From the NCBI GenBank assembly GCA_036345935.2, contig JADWOT020000006.1:20724967-20788966 (forward strand): a stretch of 64,000 nt of DNA. The letters are read 5' to 3'. The translations under genes and the position numbers were made by a program. Shown piece by piece: positions 11,401 through 22,500 of the stretch. How positions within the stretch are numbered: position 1 is the first letter of the stretch; every line of letters begins with the position of its first letter. This DNA is from Taenia hydatigena (lineage: Eukaryota > Platyhelminthes > Cestoda > Cyclophyllidea > Taeniidae). The notes under the pieces were generated by a model that saw only the letters and a program-made list of their open reading frames with translations, did not search any database and was not told the DNA's origin.

Positions 11401-14400
11401 TCTTTTTTTATTTATAAGCCTGAATTCTCCTTTCAAATAAGCCTTTTGGAATTTTACGGGGCATTAGTGATTGCTTGGATGCAAACAGATCTGAATCAAG
11501 TTTGCAGAAAACAATGTCACGTCAAATTTTCGTCTCATTTGTTGACAGTGGGCAACTTGGCGCAACTCTTGGAGGCTCTACCTTTAGGTTACCATGATTT
11601 CGTTACTCTAAGTGTTGTATGCGTTTTCCTCCCTGCACGTCAGCTTTCGTATTGTCGCGGTGGACAACGATTTGGTGTCGTTTGTGGATATCCAAGCCCA
11701 CGGAAACGAGACAGAAGAGTGGCCTATTCTCCTGATCACCAACCCTAAAGATGCGGCCTTCCTTTTGCCCAACAAGGAGCCAACTAATCGCATTCTTCAG
11801 TCTACTCACATACGGTTGGTTCCTTTTACTTTCATTTACTTAGTGTTTTAGGTTGCCAGCTAAGAAGTTGGGGTAAAAATACATTTCCTTTAAACTCAGT
11901 TTCGTTTCAAACGCATTAGACTTTTATTGATATTGAACTAAAAATTTTGGTGGAACAAGTTGTGCTTTGTGTCTTTTCTAATCGGTTAAATCAGTCAAGA
12001 CTTCGGCGCGTTAGAAACGATGATAACAGTGTTTTGATAGCACCAGTTTAAGTCACATCTCCCCTCTTGAGATGAGAGTTGGCCTAGATGTGTGATAATT
12101 TGGGCCATTGCGAAACAAAATCCCATTCAGTTACGGACTACACCGATAAGTCGATTATCGATTAACTTATCCAAATTGGTTACCTATCATGTGTCAAAAT
12201 TGTCTACCAAACGTGGAGTTTTATTTATCAAACCTATGTAAATCAACGACGTTTCTACCAAAGTTGTCGAAAGGTTAATATATTCCCTTTGGAATTCGTT
12301 AGATCCGTCTTGCTTTAATGAGTAATGCGTTGTGTTAACGGTGAAGCATGTAACACCCGATTCAAGCATATTCCATCTACTTTTGTGAATTTAATTTAAT
12401 GCGATTTCAACTGTTGCTGAAGATGTTTACAACTTGGTCTGGAATTTGTCTAATTTTAATAAAGATTTCTTGTGGAATTTTCGCAGAATTCTTGCCTGGT
12501 CAAGATACCCGATTAACCGAGTCTCTGTGACAGTTAATGGAGAGTACTTGGGCGACGCAAAACCGGCCGTTCTTCACGAGGTTGGCGGTGACTCTAATTC
12601 ACCTCTCTTTGTGCTGCCGTGGGATCCTGTGGCGCTTGTGAAACGCGGCCCTCCTGTTGGAATGAGCGCACACTCCATAAAGGTGGTCTGTCAGGTAAGA
12701 AATAATTATAAGGGGGTTTAAGTTATGCTAGTCTGTCAATAGGCCTATTTTCAAGAGTGGTGACGCACCTCTTTGATCTCACTAGATCTGTTTGTCCCGT
12801 CCTGATTCCATCGTTTAATAAAGTCCTGAAGCTACTATTCCTTTATCGTCCCTCCTTTTCTCTCTGTTAGTACTTCAGCTCTAACCAATCTCTCGCCTTC
12901 ATTATTCCCAGCCTCCTGCGTATGAGAAGAGAGCGGGTATTTAAAACTGTAGGCAGAGGTTTCTTTTATATCAACTTTGTAGGTATTCATTAAGATATTT
13001 GTTTTCATTCAAAGCAGTCTACCGCCCATCTCAAAGGTTAAACACGTGGAGTGTTTGCAAAAATTTGTCGCGGTCTTGTTCACAATAAACGGCTCCCATC
13101 CAAAAGGTTTTGCCATGTTGTCCATTCAAGGATGTCGGAATTATCATTGTACCTCGGTGACATCGGGAGGTTGGGTGTAGGCTCATTGTCAACTCGTTGT
13201 AGGTCCGTGGAACCGGTAGCTTAGGTGACATGAGCCACGTCCTTGTCATCAGCGCGTAGGCTGAATGATGAGAAACCAAGTGTCGCTGCAATTATTGTAT
13301 ACGATTGCAGTTAATAATAAGTATGGTAAATTCTCTACCTATATTTGTCACTTCCCATATCTTTAGGACGCTCACAACAATGTCCGTACAGTGCAACAGG
13401 CCTTCACCCTGGATGGCACCACGCGATGGAACTTTGGAGGCTTTCAGAGTTTCATTCTCCTATCTGATCAGACCTCCAACGTATGTCAAGCAATCAATGC
13501 TCTTTTCCCGTGACACTTGAAAACCGCAATATGATTGACTTAGGAGACGTTAATGAGTTTATCTCGCAAGTGGATTTGCCTCCGAATAGTAATTGCTATA
13601 CCGTGTATTATGTCAGGTCACGCCTCATCTGGCGGCGCAGATGTTGCAATTTCGCATGCACTTTTGTCTGGAGGAAGTTTTACGTCCACTTCAACTATAA
13701 ATTCCTTATCCAATCGTTCTATTTGAAACGCGCGATCCCTTTTGAACGCGGAGGAGAGGTTACTTTGGATCTGAAGCGTTCAAATGAACCATGCACTTCT
13801 AATTTACCTATCAAAATAAATTTCGCACCACCATTGTGGGCATTTTTTCTGGATTTTTTACAACTAAACTTCTCCAAACTGCAGTAATAAATCGTGGTTT
13901 TATGAGTGAGAGTGGGAATTAGTTGTGCTCTTCACTAAATCGAGCCCTGAGAAATGTTTTTTTTGCTTTTGTTGAGATTCCTGTGGCTTATAGCAGCGCG
14001 ACAGTGGAAGACAGCATGTTGTTTTATTTATTGACGGTTAGTCTGCCTGGAATAAATGATTTACACTTAAGATCGAAGTAGTGGTCGTAAAACATTTCCC
14101 TTCTTGTCTGTATGATGCTACTTCATTTAAGTAAAACAGAAAAAGTGTACCGTAACACTACCGGAAGAAAATTTCCCGTTCTATACTCTGCTCACTGTTA
14201 CATAATTATGGGTGCCTTATTTTCCACTTCATTCTCCTTAAATTATGCCACCTTTTTGGTGGCACCTTGTTTAATTCAATTCACGCCCTGAAAAGGCCCT
14301 TTTTCCTAATCAACCTTGTTGGGCAAAATATTTGTTGCCCAAGGTGTTTATTGCTTTGGAGATCACATACAACCACAAACAGACCGGCTTTGAGATGGAC

Positions 14401-17400
14401 TGAAGGCAATACATGAGCCTGGATTTAGCTTTCTGAATCTTTGTTTCGCCCTCGGCAGTGGCAATGTCTTACCTGATCATAAAACGCCGTGCAGTTATTG
14501 GTATGTCGGTGTAAATTGTGGAAGTTGTGAGTCGAATGCACTCTAAAGCTGCGATTTATTAGTGCGGCATTCTTTAATCATGCCCTCTACTATCCACCCG
14601 CTATTTCGAGCCCTCATAGAGAGTCATTGTTGTAACCTGAGTTGCCATCTTTTGTGATTCCGGGTTATGTGCTTAAGCCCTGGAGGTCTTTTAGGCCCCC
14701 AACCACATTATCAGCAGATGAGATTTCAGAACAGATGCCTTGATTGGCAATGTAAATGGGCAAGCACGTGAGTTGGTGATTTTGGCTCCGCGTTCCTATA
14801 GTAGCTGATTGGCCTTGGCCTCTGAGCGATTACAAGTGCATTTCGAGTACATCTCTGTGTTATCTGAACCAATCAACAGCGGGTGAATGCGAACGCGGTC
14901 CTCTCGAATGTTTGAATATTGGTCATGAAATGGAACACTGGGATAATTGAACAAGACTGTTTTCTGGGGTGACAGGCATCGTAGCTAGTTGGTCGATCTA
15001 CCTTTTAAATTTAGGCTTAGGAGAGGTACAGATTTATCCCAGTCTCATCCTCTGTGTTTTTTGGACTTTTCTCCAAGCACATGATTAAATGTGAAGTAAG
15101 ATTGACATAACGGCTGCCGGAAACGGAAGAGGACGTGTCTACGCTGTTTGTCACAAGCTTTAGCGAAGTGGAAGTTGCAATTCTACGTATCGATTGATAT
15201 GGATGGCAGGCTGTGCTGGTACTTGATTCCATTAATGAAACGCCTTTGGGAGCCTTCTTTTGGTACTTTTTTTAAAGAATCATGAGAACCAGTCAATTTA
15301 TGCGCATAAAAGGGGTGTTTAAAAATCTGCCTTCTGATCCTTACACGTCCACTCAGCTATTCAACTTTATTTTGAGGGCTGATTGAACAGGCTTTAGAGT
15401 TAGTATGCAGCTAAAGATGAAAATGTGATTTTCGAAGGAGTTGATTTCGAAAACTCACATTGAGCAATGGTTTCTGGTGGATTTTTCTCGTAAGCTGTCC
15501 TCGAGTTTTCCCGTTTTTAGACGAAGGTGCATTTTTAATTCTCCTTAGCACACCAAATGTTGCATGTGGACACTAAATTTTGATGATTTAGAACTTCCAA
15601 AGCCATTATTGGATTGGTGAATATTTCGCTTCACTCTTTACTTAATTTTTTAATGCAGAGCTCATGAAGTACCCTCTTGAGCGCCTTTTATTGGCATTAT
15701 CTTATTCGAAGATCTTCAAGAGCCGCTATTTCCACCGATGATTTTTAGCTCAAGGTTGCCTTCTACCTGATTTGGTCTTTTCCCTTCTTCGCTCTAATTA
15801 TCGCCCGGTTGCTCGGCAGAACTCCATTCTGTGAGTCCTCCCAAGCCTCCTTCATCATTCGTCCGTTTTCTTTTTCTTCAAACGGTAGGTCGATGTATTC
15901 CTTCATTGCTCTACTGGCCGATTGACTACGCCTCTTTTTACTTTGTATTCCCAAGATGGTCGTGTTTGTGAAGACTTCTGTCAGTTGGAGGGCCTTCGTG
16001 AGGTTGCAAATTGTAACGTCGTCTTCATCGGACTCATCTGCTACCTGGTCTACATCCTTTTTGGTAAGGTGAAGTGCAACCAGTTGCATCATTTCGGCTT
16101 AAATTTGTTGGAAGATGTTTATCCAAACTGGGGCATTGCATTATTGTGTGCACAATTGTCTTGTAAGTATTAGGTCGATGGGTTCGAGATTTCGAACTCT
16201 CGATTTGTTTTGAACTTCCGAGGATGCCTTGGAAGCCGTTTGTCTATCTGGCACAACGGCAAGGTCAGGGGTTCGTCGAATTCCCATTTAGAAGTTCCTG
16301 CAGGAGGCTGATGCGGCCGACCCAGAACCAAAGCCTCAGTGTCTTCTGTAGTGTTTATTTTAATCATCAGTTCACAACTGAGCCAAATGGGAACATGTCA
16401 CTTACCTTCTTTGTAATTAACTAGGAGTTTGGATAATCGCTAACGGGATGCTCTCCTTCTCACGATCCAGAACTGAGGTCACTCTTTTGACAAATTTCCC
16501 CTCTCCGTGTGGTTTTGCATTACTTGCTATCCGAACTACATTTTTCCGGTTTTATTTGTGATTTTGGCAAAGGAACTCTGATTTTTTCTGTGTGAGTTGG
16601 TGCTGATAGCAATTGCCTCTGTAGTCAACACACTTCCTAGCTGAAGTTATAAGCATTTATCTTTTCGTAAAATTTAGTCCCATTATAACAATTATGCCTG
16701 GACAGCTTAACTGTGATTCTTAGTTGGCAGTAGAAGGTCTCGACAACGCATATTTTATTTCTGAGATAAGGAAATTCCTATTTAATTGCAACTTTCGTTA
16801 CTATTTATGGATATTTGATCACTTCCGAGATAGTTGTTTATCACCGCCTGAATATAAGGCTTCCCCCATTGTTCTAGCTTGATTTATCTGTGCGCCTGCT
16901 TTCGTAGCTAATGCTACCTTAATCATCTCAGTAGGTCCCTCGTGAGTCATCAATGCGCTGTACCCAATCGGTGCAGTAGGAGGTCAAAACTGGAGTTTTT
17001 GGATGCCCATGATAATTACCATTCCAAAGTAACGATTGATTCTGTCACATTGTATCGAATGCGTTGCTGCCCTCATTATCATAAACACTCATTCCGCCCT
17101 CACGTAAACCATGCCAAAATCAATGGGTGCGTCAAATTAATGCGGGCATGGGTTCGATCTGTTGCCTAGTCAGATTCGTTAGCTTAATAGGAGCTAATTT
17201 GTATTTTTAAGGATGGAATTGCAATTAAAGGTTGCAGCAGTCTGAACGATCTGACATTCCGTTGGTCAACCTGGAAGGTGATTTCGCCATCCCAATTTTT
17301 TGAGTATTTTGGGCAGAACGCTTTAGTGCAAGCAAGTTTTCGCGTCAACAGGTTCGATCATCCTAGCCGCCACCCACTAATCAGGTTTCATCGTTACAGA

Positions 17401-17939
17401 ACAGTCAATGAGTGTCTGTTCCTTTAGGTCCTATCTTTATGGGTTACTTATTGGATGACAGCTTTGGTTATGTCTTCACTTTCGGCATCTTCGTTTATAA
17501 CACCTTCGTTCTGGACAGCACAACATACCTGGTTGAGATTATTCAGGTAATCTGACTCTCTTCCCTATGTCTTTCTCAAATCCTAACACCCTCCCTTTTC
17601 TTCCAGCAACTTCTCTTCACTTATCCCCTCCTGCTGCTCCTCATCCAGCGTATGCGCACATCCCGCAAATTATACTGTCTGGGCTACTTTTTTCGCTACT
17701 GTTCCTCGCGAAAGCACTGCGACCTGCTGTCGATGTGTCTTCTCACCACACTCCAAGTGACTTTTGTAGTGCTTGTAGTTCTCTTACCATATGGTTGGAC
17801 GGCGTTCTGCCTTTCACCGGGTCGTCTATGGCTTCTCGGTCTGGCCTGGACGCTCTTCATTTACACCGGAAGTCGAGGACGTCACATGGAGGCCCCAAGC
17901 ATACAAACTTCTCTTGTTGTCGATAGCTCCAATGACTGA
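8455..17939 (+). CDS. TMEM62: TMEM62-like calcineurin-type metallophosphoesterase, multi-pass membrane protein
   Basis: Exons read from splice sites and phase: 8455-8640, 8674-8785, 8816-8953, 8986-9031, 9287-9434, 9729-9853, 10944-11069, 11644-11814, 12487-12694, 13367-13480, then 15985 (or 15956)-16063, 17428-17546 and 17607-17939. The start is the ATG opening MTKKFACFII, a signal-anchor segment. Metallophosphoesterase motifs follow in order: SDLHLS, GDITDAK, RGNHD (split across the 8953/8986 junction), WFGHYPTSTI and CGHLH. A beta-rich middle (LLITNPKDAAF, STHIR, PLFVLPWDP) and hydrophobic C-terminal segments (YILFGPIFMGYLLDD, LLFTYPLLLLL) match vertebrate TMEM62 in order. The substrate is not established for this family. 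The exon(s) for the first C-terminal membrane helix, expected in 13481-15984, were not found. An AATAAA signal at 18009 lies 70 nt after the stop. Confidence 0.87.
8641..8673 (+). other. 33-nt mini-intron
   Basis: GT-AG intron in phase 0 between ...FWFVQ and LSDLHLS. Its removal restores the first phosphoesterase motif. Retention introduces an in-frame stop. Confidence 0.85.
8786..8815 (+). other. 30-nt mini-intron inside the GD metal-binding motif
   Basis: The 30 nt begin GTAATG and end TTTTAG and sit in phase 1 within a Gly codon. Splicing gives VVVSGDITDAK, matching the family GD-TDAK motif. Its length is a multiple of three and it has no stop, so retention would insert ten residues at this metal-ligand motif. 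Confidence 0.85.
8954..8985 (+). other. 32-nt mini-intron at the GNHD motif
   Basis: A phase-1 GT-AG intron splits the Asp codon of GNHD. Joining 8953 to 8986 gives GNHDNFNVPS, as expected for TMEM62. Confidence 0.85.
13481..15955 (+). other. Long TMEM62 intron, possibly hiding a missed exon
   Basis: No exon is convincing, although the protein family predicts a membrane helix encoded here. A small acceptor-donor pair around 14459-14500 encodes MSYLIIKRR-like residues but does not fit the upstream phase. The other frames lack splice signals or homology. Confidence 0.35.
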
Positions 17940-18800
17940 GAGACCTTCCCCCCTCTTACTGCGTTTCATGGGTTTTGGAATGTGTTCTCGTTCCTTGCGA
18001 GCTGGGCTAATAAATCGCCACTTTTCACTTGTCTGACTGATCTTCGCTTAATTCTGCGCGGTTATGTGGAGGGCTGCATAGGATGAATGCAGCGAAGAAT
18101 GGTTATTTCGGCTAGACCTAATCTTCCGCATAATTTGTAAGTTCTTTAATTACGCGTCCCGACATGGTTACAGTATGGCGATGACTTCACTTGGTGCGAG
18201 AGGGTCTAGCAAGGGCACATTGGATGGCTCTACCAGTGTGTCAAGGTGCCAGCTTGCCTTTGGTTTTGTGATTGCTCATTTAGTTTGTATGGGACTGCTA
18301 CCATGTTCTGAAATACTTGTGTCTGAAATCTCTGACGCGGTTTTTACTCATAAAGCATCACCCTTTTTGCCGTTGGGAGGACTGGTTGCAGGAATCAAAG
18401 CGTGCTTAGGAATCAAATTTTATCTCTTTCCTGATTATGAATGTCACTTCTTAACCACAAGATGATCATCCATCAGCTAACCAACTTATTAGTGAAAAGT
18501 AAAACAGGTTTTTGAACCGGGAGTCCAAATCCAAGCTTGTACTATAAAACACTCTAAAAGTACAAGAACAGTGCCCAAAAGGACGTTGGGATGGTGGCTC
18601 TCGTGTCTGTGCTAATTTGGAAACGAAAAATGCTACTTAATGTTTAAAAAAGAGTGATCCAATTTTGCTAGAATCCTCCTCCCTCTTCCTACCGCCCTTG
18701 TTATTGGAAGTCAGAACACGCTTCGACATCTATATTATGGGTAAGAGAGAGAGTACAGCGGGGCCATGTAGGAGATTTCAAGACGGGGACAAATCGCGCT
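17940..18800. other. TMEM62 3' region and intergenic
   Basis: Contains the AATAAA at 18009. Beyond it no gene is seen. A 96-codon frame (18175-18465) has no domain or splice context. Confidence 0.45.
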
Positions 18801-18986
18801 TGTAGTGCTTTGTTTGTTGGAAATACTGGTTTCGGTCAAGGACACAGTGGTGGCCGTACTGCCCTAGCCGCGTGGGCTGGCCTCTGGGCCATACCAGCAG
18901 TCTATTTCCCTCTTTTCGGTGAATATATACATTCTACCCTAGCATTCTGCCTTCTTTTGCTTTCGAGGGAGCCTCAGGACGCTAAA
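18801..18986 (+). repeat. Solo LTR of the TRIM family
   Basis: Runs from TGTAGTGCTTTG to GGACGCTAAA, in register with the LTR at 6876-7060. GCGCT flanks it at 18796-18800 and 18987-18991 and is the likely target-site duplication. The terminal AAA in place of ACA suggests an older copy. No internal sequence is present. Confidence 0.83.
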
Positions 18987-19540
18987 GCGCTCCCGGGAGG
19001 CACCATGCCGCTCCGCCACCAGATTCAACTTGTTCTCCAGCCTCTGGCCCACAAAGCATCCTTGAAGAACACAAGTCTTACACAATCCTTAATGGGAAAT
19101 AGATAATCCGTTTAAAGCATCCCACGAGAGCATGAGCTGCTTCGAGCATAGATAATACAAGCGTTGACTATTCACTTTTTGGTTATTTTTATTAAAGCAT
19201 TTCATACAAATCACTATAAGTCATTCTAAAAGTACATCTAAAAGTAAAGATGCACTGTAACTACAAGAGAATAATTTTTGTTCAATTTCTTTTGGATTTA
19301 TTAACCGTTAAATATATCCATCGGCGAAAGCAACCACTTACACCTGATTCGAAATCGGATATTGTTACAATATGCCTTTCCATGCTTCCGACCTTCTGCT
19401 CCGTTTTTTCTATGACGAAAATAAAGCTAACCCTTTTGATGCAAAGCAGAAAGAATAAGCCAATTAACGAAGAACGTCAAGGCCTTCTCGAATAGCCTTG
19501 TACTAAGGATCGTTAACCCGGATACATATCGAGGTCGTCG
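18987..19540. other. Upstream region of the LPCAT3-like gene
   Basis: Non-coding as far as can be seen. It should contain the promoter and leader of the gene starting at 19541. Confidence 0.4.
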
Positions 19541-22500
19541 ATGACGTCTGGGTGGAATCCGTTGGATTGGCTAGCACAGTACCTTGCGACGAAGCTCTAT
19601 AATGATCTACCATCTATACGCTTCTTTTTGACCATATGCTACGGTATTCACTTGTTACTTGTCTCAATCTCGTTCAGGCTATCCCGTTTCTGCTATCTAT
19701 CTTTTATTCATTAGCAGAAAACCGCCTCGTGTGGCGCACATTTATTTTCTCCTTACTGGCGCTTTATTAATGTTTTGGAACTATGGCAAGACCTTTCATT
19801 AGCCTTATTTACAGTCTAGGTAGCGGCATCATTCATCTATTCATCGGAATTCTATCAACACTTGCTACGCTGCATATATTTGGTCCGACTGACCTCGCGG
19901 TTGCATTCACTTTTGTCTTCAACATGGTAGCCAAAACAATTTTACATTACGGTTGTAGACATACTTGCTTTTAGGTTATTACTGCATGAATTACGGGACA
20001 TATGACATAAATTGGACAATGTCGTATTGCATCCTCTGTTTGCGACTCATTGGATTATCTTGGGATTACCGTGATAGCAGTCTTCCCGTGGAACGTCTTT
20101 CTGAGTACCAGAAAAGTGCAGCATTCAAGAAACTCCCGAGCCCGCTGGAGATGCTCTCGTTCTGTTTTATGCCGACTGCTTGCTTTGCTGGACCACAAGT
20201 ATTTCTATTATTTATCGCATTCAGTCCTTTACCATTCACTGATAATCCCAGTTTCATAGCGCATCTAAGCATATTTTTGTTTTATTAAAGGTAGGTATTT
20301 ATAAATTTGGTGGGTTTGTTTGCAGTATTATTCGATAGACATGTAAATACTTGAGTACCTTAGTTTACTTATATTATAAAGCTTTCACTTGCCTCTTGTT
20401 TCCTCGTGGTATCGTAGTATAAAATTCAGCTATGCTGAGGCCATTTTTCGCATACCTTACTGCCTGTACTTTATTTTCTCACAGTTCACCTGGCGTCATT
20501 ATCATTCTTTCATCAACCAAACACTTCGCCCGCAGATTGTTTTGAAGAATCGTACTCTGATGCAGAAGTATTTGCTGAATCCAAAGTAAGCTAAGCTGTT
20601 CGCTCGGCTACTACTATTTGTATCGAGAATTTTTTCCTCACGTCCTCGACTTTGTCAAGGCTACACCGAACGCTGAGTCGACTATCCGTTGGAATTGCTT
20701 GCCTGGCGCTCTACGTGTTGTCCCTGTCTTACTATCCGATGGACTACATGCTTACGCAGGAATTCCTCACCGTGAGTTATCCTCTTCCCCACTTGTTTCT
20801 TTACACTTTGACACAAGTTGTCGTATCCTCCTGCTGCACCACTCATTCTCTTTTATTTGAAATCCTTTATCCTTATTTGTTTAAACTGTTGAAGCACCTG
20901 AAGAATTTCACATCTCAACTCAGAATTGTGATGTTCATCTCCTGACTTCCGATAAAATTATTCTTCATATGCACCAGGCTGCGTTCATTTGCTCTGCAAT
21001 ATCGCCAAACAATTCAATTCACACCTTTTGCTAAGGCCAGTGGTTCTATTCGCTTAGACATTCATCTGGGTTGAATAAACCCTTTTGGTGGCTTACTTTC
21101 GTCGCTTCGCGCACTAACTTGTGCTTTCATCATGTTTCTTTTCTAGGAGCGTTCCTTCTTATATCGCGTTAGCTACATGTGTATCTACTCAAATTTTCTT
21201 ATCATGCGCTACCTCGCTGTTTGGCTCATTGGAGTAAGTCCCTCATCCGCTTCTCAATGTATTACCCCCATGTTCACTAGTATTTGACCATTTGCGGTAG
21301 TTTATTTTGAGTTAATATTGATTTGCTTAATGTATTTATTGGTTTATTCTATCCCTTGCTTTGAGTAGTCGTTTGATACCTTGAAATTTGTAAATGTTTA
21401 GCGAAGTCCGCTTTTGCCGAGTAATCTACCTTCCATCCTCTACACATTCTCCATTAAAAGCATGGGCTTGATTACTCTTTGAATCCCTTTGGTCTTTTCT
21501 TGTATGGCTTTTGGATGTGGACAGAGGTACATTCGTCTTCCCTTCAGGAGGGAGCCTGCGTCTTCCTGGGGCTTGGTTGCACCGGACGCATTCGTGTGGA
21601 CTACCATGACAGCTCCAAGGACACCAACGACAACAAGAAAGAAGCCCAATATGGCACGACAATGGGGCCATTACTAGACGGGGTTAGTCCCTCACGGTTT
21701 CGTAAGGTGGCGGTGCTCAGCAGCAGCTCCAGTGGCGGTTTTCGGCGCATTGAAGAGTTCGACGATCCCGAGGCGATCGAGGCAGCAGTGCGTGATGGGC
21801 GCGCCACCGTAACGGAGGCACAGCACACTCGTTGCGCTAACATTTCCGTAGTGCGATTCGAGTCGGCAACCAACACTGACCTTCTCGTCTCTTCTTTCAA
21901 TATCAACACCAATAAGTGGATGCTTGAGTAGGTTACTCTGTCGCTTTCTCTCCTTTTAAACCATCTTTTAGCGTCTGGGGTCCATTTCGCTACTTATCCT
22001 ACACGTACTTATACCTCTTCCTCGTTTCACTAGTTTTTTTCGGCGAATTGCATCGTCTGAACAGATCTCGAGTCAACTAACATCGAAATAGAGAATGTCC
22101 CGAAATTCACGCAAGCTTTGAATTTGGCGCCATTTGTGTGTTATAGTGAATTAATCGAGAATAAGTCATATTACAGATGACAGTTTGGAGTTCTTAAAAG
22201 TTGCGCGCTGCACGGGAGAACAATGTGCACTCATTAATGAGCAATACTTAAAAATAATGATCATTTGGCAGCTGGAGATTGCGATTTTTAGATGAAATGA
22301 GATAGGAATAGTGACTCAACTTCGTCAACTCTTTGGTGGTTAATTACAAAATTTTGGTGGAATGGATAAGTCAATCTTAAGCAATGGCCGTCCTTTGATA
22401 CGCCGAAACTCAGTTCGGCACCATGGTCATTAATTGGACATTTTGAGAAGCTCTCTACCTCCACCTCTATGCTTACAAAGTTCAATTGACTCAAGAACTG

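Noticed and set aside
15763..16092. 109-codon minus-strand frame, looked like a possible transposase fragment
   Set aside because: It is antisense to a real TMEM62 exon (15985-16063) and has no transposase motif that I can identify.
19953..19975. A 23-nt intron in the LPCAT3-like gene
   Set aside because: A 32-nt intron at 19927-19958 gives a better family match (MTYLLLGYY) and a more believable length.
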